Assembly: GCF_016093275.1 (NCBI RefSeq)
Contig: NZ_JAEDAK010000021.1
Location: forward strand, 1-64,000
Origin: Inhella proteolytica
GTDB taxonomy: Bacteria; Pseudomonadota; Gammaproteobacteria; Burkholderiales; Burkholderiaceae_C
Length of the DNA stretch: 64,000 bases
Direction of reading: 5' to 3'
The position numbers and the translations under genes are program-made. Within the stretch, counting starts at the first letter, position 1. Each line of letters begins with the position of its first letter. A model generated the notes under the pieces. It saw nothing but the letters and a program-made list of their open reading frames with translations, was not told the DNA's origin and did not search any database. This document shows positions 33,883 to 42,289 of the stretch, one piece after another.

Positions 33883-34608
33883 ATGAAGACCCTTCCCATC
33901 CTGACCCTGGCCCTGGCCGCCATGCTGGGCTGTTCCGCCGAAGCCAACGAGGCCACCATCCGCAAGGCCCTGGCGCAGCGCCTGCCCGCCAACTTCCCGC
34001 CCGTGGACGAGGTGCGCAAATCGCCGGTCGCTGGCCTGTTCGAGGTGCGCTTCGGCACCGAGATCAAGTACACCGATGCCAAGGGCGAGTTTCTGTTCGA
34101 TGGCGACTTGATCGACCTGAAGACCCGCAAGAGCCTGACCCAGGAGCGTGTGGACAAGCTCACCGCGGTGGATTTCGACAGCCTGCCGTTCAAGGACGCC
34201 ATCGTCTGGAAGCGCGGCAATGGCAAGCAGCGTGTGGCCGTGTTCGCCGACCCGAACTGCGGTTACTGCAAGCGCTTCGAGCGCACACTGCAGGAACTCA
34301 AGGACGTGACGGTCTACACCTTCGTGATCCCCATCCTGGGCAGCGACTCGCGTGACAAGAGCCGTGACATCTGGTGCGCCAAGGACAGCAGCGATGCCTG
34401 GCTGAGCTGGATGCTGAAGAACCGCCTGCCCGAGAAGGTCGCCGGCAGCTGCGACGAGGCCCCGCTGGAGCGCAACCTGGCCTTTGCCCGCAAGTACGCG
34501 ATCCACGGTACCCCGGCGGTGCTGTTCGAGGACGGCACCCGGGCGCCGGGGGCCATCCCGCTGGAGGCGCTGATGGAGCGCCTGGCCAAAGCCGAGAAGC
34601 GCTCTTGA
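33883..34608 (+). CDS. dsbC: Thiol:disulfide interchange protein DsbC
   Basis: The 241-aa protein has an export signal (MKTLPILTLALAAMLGCSAE), an N-terminal cystatin-like dimerisation domain to about residue 80, and a thioredoxin fold. Its active site is NCGYCKRFE and its cis-proline loop HGTPAV. The second cysteine pair (WCAKDSSDAWL, then SCDEA) matches the structural disulfide of DsbC. It isomerises wrong disulfides in the periplasm. ATG 33883 is preferred over GTG 33871. The stop overlaps the TTG start of the next gene. Confidence 0.94.
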   Translation: MKTLPILTLALAAMLGCSAEANEATIRKALAQRLPANFPPVDEVRKSPVAGLFEVRFGTEIKYTDAKGEFLFDGDLIDLKTRKSLTQERVDKLTAVDFDSLPFKDAIVWKRGNGKQRVAVFADPNCGYCKRFERTLQELKDVTVYTFVIPILGSDSRDKSRDIWCAKDSSDAWLSWMLKNRLPEKVAGSCDEAPLERNLAFARKYAIHGTPAVLFEDGTRAPGAIPLEALMERLAKAEKRS

Positions 34609-35069
34609 ACACCACCCCGCTACCCCCGCCGCCCGCCGTGGCGGTGCGCCTGGCCTACGCCGGGCTGCTTCCCTTTGTGCTGGGTGCTGCCCTGGCCTGG
34701 CTGCTGCCGCCGCCCGATGGCGCCAGCCCCGGCCTGGACGAGCACACCTACGCGTTGCTGGGCCTGTCGGCTTACGCCGCCGTGGTGCTGGCCTTCCTGG
34801 GTGCGGTGCACTGGGGCCGGGCCCTGCAGGCGGGTGAGCGCGCCACCTTTCCCTATGTCTGGGCGGTGGCGCCAGCCCTGCTGGGCACCATGGGTGCGCT
34901 GATGCCGGCCTATGCCGGCCTGGTGCTGCAGGGCGTGGCGCTGATCGCCTGCTACGCGGTGGACCGGCAGCAGTACGCCCATTGGGGCGCCCAGAGCTGG
35001 CTGACCCTGCGATTCCGCTGCACCGTGCTGGCCAGCCTGTGCTGCTTCCTGGCAGCCGCCGCCACTTAA
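34605..35069 (+). CDS. DUF3429 membrane protein
   Basis: The 154-aa protein has four to five transmembrane helices and the DUF3429 pattern ALLGLSAYAAVVLAFLGAVH followed by WGRAL, later YPYVWAVAPAL-like and RFRCTVLAS. The probable start is TTG 34605, overlapping the dsbC stop (TTGA); an in-frame GTG 34638 is the alternative. The family is of unknown function. Its position between dsbC and a DUF3108 gene suggests co-transcription. Confidence 0.8.
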   Translation: MNTTPLPPPPAVAVRLAYAGLLPFVLGAALAWLLPPPDGASPGLDEHTYALLGLSAYAAVVLAFLGAVHWGRALQAGERATFPYVWAVAPALLGTMGALMPAYAGLVLQGVALIACYAVDRQQYAHWGAQSWLTLRFRCTVLASLCCFLAAAAT

Positions 35070-36109
35070 ATCGCGCGACTGCCTTTGCGCTGCTCTTGGC
35101 CCTGGTGGTCGGCGCGCATTGGCAGCTGGCGCAGTATTGGCCGGGTGCGCTGAACCTGGGCGTGGCGCCGCCAGCGCGCATGGCGGTTGAGCTGCGCCAG
35201 CCCATGGCGCTGAAGGCCCCCCCCACGCCGCCCAAGTCCTTGGCGGAAGCTCCACGTGCGCGGCGCCAGCTTGCGGCCGCACCGGTGCCAGCTGCGGCCG
35301 CGTCGGCCGTTGAGCCGCCCAAGCCCCTGCCAGAGCTGCCCGCGCTGGCCGAGCTCAGCCCGCCGCCCGCGCTGCCCGATCCGTCCGAAGGCGAGCCCGG
35401 GCCGGAATGGCCGCTCTCGACCCGGCTGCGCTACAGCCTGGTCGGCCACTACCGCGGCGCGGTGCATGGCGATGCCGAGGTCGAGTGGTTGCGCCAGGGG
35501 CGGCGCTACCAGGTGCGGCTGACGGTGGCGGTCGGCCCCAGCCTGGCGCCCTTCATCACGCGGCGCATGCTCAGTGAGGGCGAGCTCACGCCGCAGGGCA
35601 TCAGCCCGCGCCGCTACGACGAAGAGACCCGGGTGCTGGTGGCCAGCCCACGCCGCCTGCAGGTGCTGATCGACCCCCTGCGCATCCAGTTCCCGAACGG
35701 CCGCATGGAGCCCACGCCGCCCGGCGTGCAGGATTCCGCCAGCCAGTTCGTGCAGCTGACCTGGCTGCTGCTCACCGGCCGCGAACCGGCCCGTGCCGGC
35801 CATGCGATTGCCCTGCCGCTGGCGCTGCCGCGCCGGCTCTACGCCTGGCGCTACGACATCGTCGGCCTGGAGACCCTGGATACCCCCCTCGGGCCCTTGC
35901 CCGCCTGGCAGCTGCGCCCGGTGGTGACCGACAGCCGCGGCACCCTGCAGGCCACCGTCTGGCTCTCCCCGCAGCTGCAATACCTGCCGGTGCGCATCCG
36001 CATCGTGCAGGACGACGAAACCTGGGTCGATCTGCTGCTGGCCGAGCCGCCGCTGCAGGAAGCCGCGCCCGAAAATGCCCACCCCACCGAACGAGGCAAC
36101 GCCCCATGA
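35039..36109 (+). CDS. DUF3108 protein, membrane-anchored
   Basis: The protein has an N-terminal hydrophobic segment (ATAFALLLALVVGAHWQLAQ), a Pro/Ala-rich linker to about residue 115, then a beta-rich DUF3108 domain (LRYSLVGHYRGAVHGDAEVE, ITRRMLSEGELTPQGISPRR). The start is uncertain: GTG 35039 gives 356 aa and overlaps DUF3429 by 31 nt, while an ATG at 34982 would overlap far more. It is probably an exported structural or envelope protein. It overlaps the following hydratase gene by ATGA. Confidence 0.78.
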   Translation: MLLPGSRRHLNRATAFALLLALVVGAHWQLAQYWPGALNLGVAPPARMAVELRQPMALKAPPTPPKSLAEAPRARRQLAAAPVPAAAASAVEPPKPLPELPALAELSPPPALPDPSEGEPGPEWPLSTRLRYSLVGHYRGAVHGDAEVEWLRQGRRYQVRLTVAVGPSLAPFITRRMLSEGELTPQGISPRRYDEETRVLVASPRRLQVLIDPLRIQFPNGRMEPTPPGVQDSASQFVQLTWLLLTGREPARAGHAIALPLALPRRLYAWRYDIVGLETLDTPLGPLPAWQLRPVVTDSRGTLQATVWLSPQLQYLPVRIRIVQDDETWVDLLLAEPPLQEAAPENAHPTERGNAP

Positions 36110-36897
36110 ACTACGAAAACATCTTGGTTGAAACCCGTGGCGACGGCGCGCGCAAGACCGGCGTCATCCGCCTGAACCGCCCCAAGGCCCTGAACGCCCT
36201 GAGCGACCCGCTGATGGACGAACTGGGTCACGCGCTCAAGGCCTTCGATGCCGACCCCGGCATCGGCTGCATCGTGCTCACCGGCAGCGAGAAGGCCTTC
36301 GCTGCCGGCGCCGACATCCCCACCCTGCTGCAGCACGACTTCCTCTCGGCCTTCAACAGCCAGCTGATCAGCAAGAACTGGGAGCACATCCTCGATGTGC
36401 GCAAGCCCGTGATCGGCGCCGTGCACGGCTTCTGCCTGGGCGGCGGCTGCGAGCTGGCCATGATGTGCGACATCCTCTACGCCGCCGACAACGCCAAGTT
36501 CGGCCAGCCGGAGATCAAGCTGGGCGTGATCCCCGGCGGCGGCGGCACCCAGCGCCTGCCGCGCTGGGTCGGCAAGTCCAAGGCCATGGACATGCTGCTG
36601 ACCGGCCGCTTCATGGACGCGGCGGAAGCCGAGCGCGCCGGCCTGGTGGCCCGCGTGATTCCCGCCGAGCAACTGCTCGAAGAAGCCTTCAAGGCCGCCG
36701 AGACCATCAACGGCTACTCGGCCCCGGTGGTGGCGTTGATGAAGCAGCTCACCAACCAGGCCTTCGAGGTGCCGCTGACCGAAGGCGTGAAGATTGAGCG
36801 CGGCATGTTCCACGCCGTGTTCGGCACGCATGACCAGCGCGAGGGCATGAATGCCTTCCTGGAGAAGCGGCCGGCGAATTGGAAGCACGGCAACTGA
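36106..36897 (+). CDS. Enoyl-CoA hydratase
   Basis: The 263-aa crotonase-family protein has the oxyanion-hole segments SEKAFAAGADIPTLL and HGFCLGGGCELAMMCDILYA. The catalytic-Glu regions are GCELAM and FGQPEIKLGVIPGGGGTQRL. It hydrates trans-2-enoyl-CoA in beta-oxidation or branched-chain degradation. It is the last gene in its operon, overlapping DUF3108 by ATGA, an unexpected functional pairing. A 398-nt repeat-rich gap follows. Confidence 0.93.
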   Translation: MNYENILVETRGDGARKTGVIRLNRPKALNALSDPLMDELGHALKAFDADPGIGCIVLTGSEKAFAAGADIPTLLQHDFLSAFNSQLISKNWEHILDVRKPVIGAVHGFCLGGGCELAMMCDILYAADNAKFGQPEIKLGVIPGGGGTQRLPRWVGKSKAMDMLLTGRFMDAAEAERAGLVARVIPAEQLLEEAFKAAETINGYSAPVVALMKQLTNQAFEVPLTEGVKIERGMFHAVFGTHDQREGMNAFLEKRPANWKHGN

Positions 36898-36982
36898 GGA
36901 CTTCCGTGTTGATGGATGGGTGCGCCACGCCGGGGCGCTGAGTTCATTGCGAGACCCCGCCGAGTCTCGCCCCGGCAGGCGA

Positions 36983-37024
36983 GTTCCTTTTGGCTTGACC
37001 CAAAAGGAACCAAAAGGTCAAGCC
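36983..37024. repeat. Mutually exclusive nested hairpins
   Basis: GTTCCTTTTGG (36983-36993) pairs with CCAAAAGGAAC (37000-37010). GGCTTGACC (36992-37000) pairs with GGTCAAGCC (37016-37024). The two pairings overlap, so only one can form at a time, an arrangement typical of mobile REP-like sequences. Confidence 0.6.
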
Positions 37025-37034
37025 GAGGAGCACA

Positions 37035-37144
37035 GAAGAGCGGGCCCGCGCGCGTGAGCGCGCTTCGTGTTCTGACTTGGCCCAACTGTCTGAGCGGAGC
37101 GAACGCAGTGAGCGCAGTGAGTTTTGGGCCTGGGCCCGCTCTTC
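37035..37144. repeat. 110-bp segment with 13-bp terminal inverted repeats
   Basis: GAAGAGCGGGCCC (37035-37047) and GGGCCCGCTCTTC (37132-37144) are perfect inverted repeats around a non-coding segment with internal GAGCGCAGTGAG-like repeats. It may be a miniature mobile element or a structured repeat. No target duplication is seen. Confidence 0.55.
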
Positions 37145-37205
37145 GAGTACCACAGGGCACCCCAGCCGGAGGCTGGGGCGCAGGCATCGGGGTCGCCTTT
37201 CTTGG

Positions 37206-37237
37206 CCTACCTTCTTTGGCGAAGCAAAGAAGGTAGG
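37206..37237. terminator. Strong symmetric hairpin, possible bidirectional terminator
   Basis: CCTACCTTCTTTG and CAAAGAAGGTAGG form a perfect 13-bp stem with a 6-nt loop between two convergent genes. There is no T-tract, so it may stop transcription in both directions only with help, or be a repeat unit. Confidence 0.45.
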
Positions 37238-37295
37238 TCGGGTGCAGGGGTGAAGCCCCTGCGGGCTCTGGGCAAGCGTTCAGCCCCAAGAAGGA

Positions 37296-38030
37296 TCAAA
37301 GCTGTTTGAACCGATGGGCATAGGCCGCGCTGACCTCCAGGGTCTCCGGCCGGTGCTTGAGCGCGATGCTGAGCTTGCCGCTCAGCGAGCGGCTCACTGA
37401 GCGGATGGCGCCCACGTTGACGATGGTGCTGCGGTGCACCTGCCAGAAGCGTTCGCCGTCCAGGCGCGCCACCAGCTCTTTGAGCGGTAGCGAGATCAGG
37501 GCCTCGCTGTCGGCCGTCACCACCGCGACGTATTTGTTGTCGGCGCGAAAGTACTGCACGTCGTCCACGGTGATCAGCTGCAGTTCGCGGCCGCGCTGCA
37601 CGGTCAGCCAGCGCAGCGGTTCGCTGTCCGTGGCGGCGGGGGCGCCCAGGCCGCTGAGGTCGGCCGGCGGCTGGTGCAGGCGCTCCTTCACGCGTGCCAG
37701 GGTGCGCGCCATCTTCACCACGTCCAGGGGCTTGAGCAGGTAGCCCACGGCGCCTTCGTCGAAGGCCTGCAGCGCGTACTGCTCATAGGCGGTGATGAAG
37801 ACCACATGGGCGCGATTGCCGATCAGGCGCGCCACCTCCAGGCCGGAGAGCCCCGGCATCTGCACATCCAGCAGGCAGACCTCGGGCTGCAGGGTTTCGA
37901 GCGCCTGCAGCGCGGCGTGGCCGTCGTGCACCACGGCGCAGACCTCGGCCTGCGGCCAGAGCTTGAGCAGCTCCTCGCGGATCTCGGCGGCGAGCCGGGG
38001 TTCGTCTTCGGCGATCAGGATGCGGGCCAT
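37296..38030 (-). CDS. LytTR-family response regulator
   Basis: The 244-aa protein has a receiver domain (MARILIAEDEPRLAAEIREE, phospho-acceptor Asp55 in CLLDVQMPG, VVFITAYEQYALQAF, LLKPL). A C-terminal LytTR DNA-binding domain follows (VQYFRADNKYVAVVT, FWQVHRSTIVNVGAIRSV). It belongs to the AlgR/LytR group. It overlaps the degenerate kinase gene by 16 nt and ends the leftward four-gene unit. It is expected to be phosphorylated by the intact LytS-like kinase two genes upstream. Confidence 0.94.
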   Translation of the reverse strand: MARILIAEDEPRLAAEIREELLKLWPQAEVCAVVHDGHAALQALETLQPEVCLLDVQMPGLSGLEVARLIGNRAHVVFITAYEQYALQAFDEGAVGYLLKPLDVVKMARTLARVKERLHQPPADLSGLGAPAATDSEPLRWLTVQRGRELQLITVDDVQYFRADNKYVAVVTADSEALISLPLKELVARLDGERFWQVHRSTIVNVGAIRSVSRSLSGKLSIALKHRPETLEVSAAYAHRFKQL

Positions 38031-39073
38031 GGCGGCAGGTCCAGGGTCAGGCGGGGCAGGGGGGTGGTGTCGAGCTGCAGCCGGGCGGCCGGGCCGTGCA
38101 CGGCGCGCAGGCGGTCGGCCAACGCCGGCAGTTCCAGGGCCTGGGCGGCCTGCAGGGTGGAAGCTTCGTCGGGCCCGAGCGCGTCCACCTGGATGCGCGT
38201 GCCGCCATCGCTGCGGCCGCGCAGGTCCAGGCTCCAGATCGTGCCGGCGCCCTGCAGCAGGCCGCGCACCAGGGGCAGCAGCACGAAGGGGGTCAGGGGA
38301 CGCTCGGACAGCCCTTCATCCAGATGCACATGCAGGCGCTCGGTGTGCTGGGCGTCCTGGCTGATCAGCCGGGCATAGGCCTGCACGGCCTGCAGCTCGC
38401 GCGCCAGCGTGGAGACGCGCGCTTCGGCATGTGGCTGCAGCGCGCGCAGCAGGGCGATCAGGGCATCCAGCCGGGCCTGGGCGCGCAGGGGCTCGTGGTC
38501 CAGCTCGGTGCTGACGCGCTGCAGGCGCTCGAACAGCAGGTCGGGGTCCACGCGCGCCTGCAGGGCCAGCAGCCGGGCCGCGGCCAGCTCGCGCAGGCGC
38601 TCGGCATGGGCCAGCTCGGCGGCCTGCAGCTGGGCCTGCACGCGGCGGCGCTGGCGCAGCCGCGCGTACACGGCCACGCCCAAGCCCAGCCAGACGGAAC
38701 TGGTGGCGGCCAGGCCGATGTCGGCCCGCCAGCTCCACCAGGAGACGACGCCCAGAAAGGGCGTCAGTGCCTTGCCCACCACCCACACGCCCAGCAGCAC
38801 CGTGCCGAGCACGGCGGCGCCATAGGCCAGTGGGGCGGACAAGCGCCGGGCGTCCACCGCACGGTCGGCCAAATGAAGCGCGGCCAGCAGCGGGAAGCCG
38901 AACTGCAGCACGTTGTAGACCAAGGCGCTGGGCACGTTGACCTCAATCATGCTGTTCGCAAACGGTGTGCCGTTGGAGAACAGATTGGCCGCGCCGATGA
39001 AGAGCGCCCAGCGCCAGTGCCGCAGCGCGTGCTGGATAGCCTGCCCGATGAGCTGCTGCGGGCTCGGGCTCAT
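38015..39073 (-). CDS. Degenerate LytS-type kinase paralogue
   Basis: The 352-aa membrane protein has four to five helices in the first 140 residues, then a coiled coil and a His_kinase-like region. The canonical PHFLFN motif reads PDLLFE (ARVDPDLLFERLQRV), so the phospho-His is Asp178. The N box and glycine-rich G1 box of the ATPase domain are not recognisable. It is sandwiched between the intact kinase and the response regulator with overlapping ends, so expression is maintained. A role as a regulatory heterodimer partner is inferred. Confidence 0.82.
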   Translation of the reverse strand: MSPSPQQLIGQAIQHALRHWRWALFIGAANLFSNGTPFANSMIEVNVPSALVYNVLQFGFPLLAALHLADRAVDARRLSAPLAYGAAVLGTVLLGVWVVGKALTPFLGVVSWWSWRADIGLAATSSVWLGLGVAVYARLRQRRRVQAQLQAAELAHAERLRELAAARLLALQARVDPDLLFERLQRVSTELDHEPLRAQARLDALIALLRALQPHAEARVSTLARELQAVQAYARLISQDAQHTERLHVHLDEGLSERPLTPFVLLPLVRGLLQGAGTIWSLDLRGRSDGGTRIQVDALGPDEASTLQAAQALELPALADRLRAVHGPAARLQLDTTPLPRLTLDLPPWPAS

Positions 39074-40110
39074 AGCGGCAGGCTGAGCCGGGCGATCAGG
39101 CCGCGCGGCTGGTTCATCAGCAGGCTCAGGCTGGCGGCCTCGCCGTACATCGCCTTCAGCCGGGCGCGCAGGGTGGCCAGGCCGGTTCCATGGCCGCTGG
39201 CGGCGCTCATGCCGCGGCCGGTGTCGGCCAGTTCCAGCAGCACCTGCTCCCCTTCGCGCCAGGCGCGCACGCTGATCTCGCCGCCGCCCACCTGGGGCGC
39301 GATGCCGTGCTTGATGGCGTTCTCCGCCAGGCTCAGCAGGCTGGTGGAGGGCAGCGGGGTGGCGTGCAGGGCCGCTGGCACGTCGAAGTGCAGGCGCAGG
39401 CGTTCGGGGCCCATGCGCAGCTGGTGCAGGGCCAGGTAGGCACGCACCAGGCCGAGCTCGCGGCCCAAGGTCGATTCGCTGTCGCGCAGGCTGGGCAGGG
39501 CCTCGCCCAGGTAGTGCAGCAGATCGGCCAGCATGGCGCGCGCACCCTGGGGGTCGGTTTGCGCCAGCCGGCGCAGGTGCGCCAGGGTGTTGAAGAGAAA
39601 GTGCGGCTCCACCTGGGCCTGCAAGAGCTGCAGCCGGGCGGTGGCCAGGTCGCGCTCCTGCTGCTGTGCCTGCTGGTTCAGCGCCCGCGCCCGCGCCCCC
39701 TCGGCACGCGCACGCTGGGTGGCCTCATGGGCGGTGACGAGGCAGGCGGCCAGGGTCAGCATCACCTGGATGAGGTAGGGGCCGGGCCCGGGTGCGAGCT
39801 TGGGGTCCACATGGTGCGCCAGCCAGGCCAGCCCCATGCCGACCGCAGCGGCCGCCAGCACCAGCAGCGCCAGGCCGAAGCCGCGGCCCCGGCCCGGCGG
39901 CAGCCAGGGGTGCAGCAGGGCGGTGCAGGCCATCATGCTCAGCAGCATCAAGAAGTTGCCGAGGCCGCCGCCGCTGACCAGGTGCAGGCACTCGCTGGGC
40001 TCGGGGGCATCGACCGCGCAGTGCACGAAGCCGGGCACGGCCATCGCCAGGGCCAGGCCGGCGGCCAGGCCCAGGGCGATGCGGAGTTCGTGCCGGCGGG
40101 TGGGGTTCAT
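39070..40110 (-). CDS. LytS/YehU-type sensor histidine kinase
   Basis: The 346-aa protein has four transmembrane helices in residues 10-130, a coiled coil, and the His_kinase motif QAQVEPHFLFNTLAHLRRL with phospho-His170. The ATPase has N box LLSLAENAIKHGI and G1 box ADTGRGM, then GTGLATLRARLKAMYG. It overlaps the secreted-protein gene upstream and the degenerate kinase downstream by ATGA at each end. It is the likely phosphodonor of the LytTR regulator. The stimulus is unknown. Confidence 0.93.
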   Translation of the reverse strand: MNPTRRHELRIALGLAAGLALAMAVPGFVHCAVDAPEPSECLHLVSGGGLGNFLMLLSMMACTALLHPWLPPGRGRGFGLALLVLAAAAVGMGLAWLAHHVDPKLAPGPGPYLIQVMLTLAACLVTAHEATQRARAEGARARALNQQAQQQERDLATARLQLLQAQVEPHFLFNTLAHLRRLAQTDPQGARAMLADLLHYLGEALPSLRDSESTLGRELGLVRAYLALHQLRMGPERLRLHFDVPAALHATPLPSTSLLSLAENAIKHGIAPQVGGGEISVRAWREGEQVLLELADTGRGMSAASGHGTGLATLRARLKAMYGEAASLSLLMNQPRGLIARLSLPL

Positions 40111-40484
40111 CGGGGAGTGGAGGCGGCGGCGAGGCGCGTGTGCGGCGCTTCAGCGCGCGGTTCCTGGAAGCGGATGGTAAGAAGCTGGCGCTGCGGCGTG
40201 GCGCTGCGGCAGTCCTGACCCTGCAGCGCGGTGCGCACGCGGCTCAGGTAACGGCGCGGGCCGCTCACGGCCTCGACCTGCTGCACGCCCTGGCCATCCA
40301 GATGCAGAAGCACCTTGACCTCGGCCTCGGTGCCCAGTTCTTGTTTGGCCGTGGCCAGGAGCTCGGGAATCTGCTCGGCCAGTGCCGGGCATTGGGCCAG
40401 CAGGTCCTGGCGCGGGGCGGGCTCGGCGTGGGCGGCCAGGCTCAGCAGGGTGGCGATCAGCAGGGCGGGGGTGCGGAAGGTCAT
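40107..40484 (-). CDS. Small exported protein of unknown function
   Basis: The 125-aa protein has a signal peptide (MTFRTPALLIATLLSLAAHA) and a ~105-residue mature part with two cysteines (QCPALAEQIPEL; QDCRSATPQ). There is a segment EVKVLLHLDGQGVQQVEAVS that recalls the C-terminal beta strand pattern of TonB-like domains. The family is not recognised. It overlaps the LytS-type kinase gene by ATGA, so it is the first gene of that operon and could be a ligand-binding accessory. Confidence 0.65.
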   Translation of the reverse strand: MTFRTPALLIATLLSLAAHAEPAPRQDLLAQCPALAEQIPELLATAKQELGTEAEVKVLLHLDGQGVQQVEAVSGPRRYLSRVRTALQGQDCRSATPQRQLLTIRFQEPRAEAPHTRLAAASTPR

Positions 40485-40623
40485 GATGCGCTCCGAAGGG
40501 GTTGTCGATGGAGCGGATGGTTCCGCGTTCGCCCGGCGGCTTCAGTAGAAACCCGATGAAACCGGCGCGGCGGCGACGAACTGGGTCGCCGGCCCGACGA
40601 AGCCGCCGGATAGAGTGCCAACC

Positions 40624-41475
40624 ATGTTTGCTTACCGACACGCCTTTCATGCCGGCAACCACGCCGACGTGCTGAAACACCTGGTGCTGGTGCAGCTGCT
40701 GCAGCATCTGAACCAGAAAGAGAAGGGCTACCGGGTCATCGACACCCATGCCGGCGCCGGCGCCTACTCGCTGCGCAGCGAGCAGGCCAACAAGAAGCTG
40801 GAATGGCTGGACGGCATCGGCCGCCTGTGGGAGCGCAAGGACCTGCCCAAGGGCGTGGCCGCCTATCTGGACGAGGTGGAGCGCTTCAACGGCCCCGGGG
40901 TGCTGAAGAACGTGCCGGGCTCGCCGACGCTGATCCGCCAGCTGCTGCGCCCACAAGACGAGCTGCACGCCTTCGAGGTCCACCCCACGGACCTGCGCGC
41001 GCTCGAAAAGCTGATGGCCGAGGTCAAGGGCGTGAAGGTGCACCTGGCCGATGGCTTCACCTCGCTCAAGGCCCTGCTGCCGCCGCCGACGCGGCGCGGG
41101 CTGGTGTTGATCGACCCGCCCTACGAGATCAAGACCGATTACGCGCGCACCCTGGCGGCGGTGCGCGAGGCGCTGACGCGCTTCCCGGAGGCCGTGGTGG
41201 CGGTCTGGATTCCGCAGTTGCAGACCGTTGAGGCCCAGCAGCTGCCGCAGCGCCTGCGTAATGCCGTCAAGGGCGTGGCCAAGAAGGGCTGGCTGGATGC
41301 TCAGCTGAGCGTGGCGGCGCCACAGGACGGCGGCTTCGGTCTGCTGGGCAGCCATATGTTCGTGGCCAACCCGCCGCACACCCTGGGGGCGCTGCTGGCC
41401 CAGGAACTGCCGTGGCTGGCCGAGGTGCTGGGCCAGTACGAAGGCGCCAAGGGCGTGTTGCAGGCCGGCGCCTGA
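40624..41475 (+). CDS. rlmJ: 23S rRNA (adenine(2030)-N6)-methyltransferase RlmJ
   Basis: The 283-aa protein begins MFAYRHAFHAGNHADVLKHL, the diagnostic RlmJ N-terminus. It has the SAM-binding region VIDTHAGAGAYSL and the N6-adenine methyltransferase motif LVLIDPPYEIKTDY. The ATG at 40624 was preferred over GTG 40615 because it gives the conserved start. It methylates A2030 of 23S rRNA. Monocistronic, with a 20-nt convergent gap to the next gene. Confidence 0.96.
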   Translation: MFAYRHAFHAGNHADVLKHLVLVQLLQHLNQKEKGYRVIDTHAGAGAYSLRSEQANKKLEWLDGIGRLWERKDLPKGVAAYLDEVERFNGPGVLKNVPGSPTLIRQLLRPQDELHAFEVHPTDLRALEKLMAEVKGVKVHLADGFTSLKALLPPPTRRGLVLIDPPYEIKTDYARTLAAVREALTRFPEAVVAVWIPQLQTVEAQQLPQRLRNAVKGVAKKGWLDAQLSVAAPQDGGFGLLGSHMFVANPPHTLGALLAQELPWLAEVLGQYEGAKGVLQAGA

Positions 41476-41495
41476 GGGCCGGCGGCCGGCCCGCG

Positions 41496-42221
41496 CTACA
41501 GATGGGCGCGGATGATGGAGGCGAGCCGGCCGTTGGCCTGCAGCCGGGCCAGCGCGCTGCGCAGACGTTCGATCAGTTCGCGCGGCAGCTGCGGCCGGGC
41601 ATAGAGCGCATAGGCGCCACCGCCGGCATCAAAGGGCGGGGCGAACTGCACCCCTTCCAGCCGGGCCTGCTTGAGCGCCTGGGCGAGCAGGAAATCGGTC
41701 GACACCACCGCGTCCACCCGTTGCAGGGCCAGCATGCGCAGGCCTTGGAAGGGTTCGGTGATGGGGACGAACTGCACCTCGGGGTTGTCGTTGATCGCGG
41801 CGTTGTAGAACGCGCCCCGCGCCATGCCTAGGCGCTTGCCGCGCAGCGCGGCGAGTGACTGAATCGGGCTGCTCTGCAGGCTGATGACCAGGTAGCGCAC
41901 CGGATGCAGCGGGTGCACCAGCGTGCCCTGGCGGTCCAGATCCGGACCGGTCAGGGCCACCACCGCGTCGACGGCTTCGTCCAGCAGCGCGCGCTTGACG
42001 CGCGCGTAGGGCGCCGAGCTCAAGCGCAGGCGCAGGCCTTCGAGCTGCGCCATCTCCTGCAGCATGTCCGGGTGCATGCCTAGGACCTGCTGGCCCTCCC
42101 GGTAAGAGTAGGGCCGCACGTCATTGACCATGACGCGCAATTCTTCCGCCTGCGCCAGGGCGCGCAGGGGCAGGGCGGGCGCAGCCAGCAGCAGGTCACG
42201 ACGGGAGAGGCGCAGGGGCAT
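41496..42221 (-). CDS. Periplasmic solute-binding (SBP_bac_3-type) protein
   Basis: The 241-aa protein has a Tat-like signal (MPLRLSRRDLLLAAPALPLR) and a family-3 binding-protein fold (LRVMVNDVRPYSY, GMHPDMLQEMAQLEG, RVDAVVSTDFLLAQ). No ABC permease genes are adjacent, so it may be an orphan sensor-type protein like those tied to diguanylate cyclases or respiration. The ATG at 42221 is preferred to the GTG two codons upstream. Confidence 0.8.
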   Translation of the reverse strand: MPLRLSRRDLLLAAPALPLRALAQAEELRVMVNDVRPYSYREGQQVLGMHPDMLQEMAQLEGLRLRLSSAPYARVKRALLDEAVDAVVALTGPDLDRQGTLVHPLHPVRYLVISLQSSPIQSLAALRGKRLGMARGAFYNAAINDNPEVQFVPITEPFQGLRMLALQRVDAVVSTDFLLAQALKQARLEGVQFAPPFDAGGGAYALYARPQLPRELIERLRSALARLQANGRLASIIRAHL

Positions 42222-42289
42222 CCCCACAGTGTCGCAAGCCTGCCCCCTCCTTCCTTTTCAGGAGCCGGGCGCGGGCCGCGCTGCCGCGC

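Larger units (their letters stand above)
36898..37295. repeat. Repeat-rich intergenic region without genes
   Basis: This 398-nt gap between convergent genes has no convincing coding frame. It is built of dyads annotated separately (36983-37024, 37035-37144, 37206-37237) plus short near-direct repeats of the type GAGCGCAGTGAG (about 37092-37122). It looks like a mosaic of the intergenic repeat sequences common in this order of bacteria. Confidence 0.6.
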
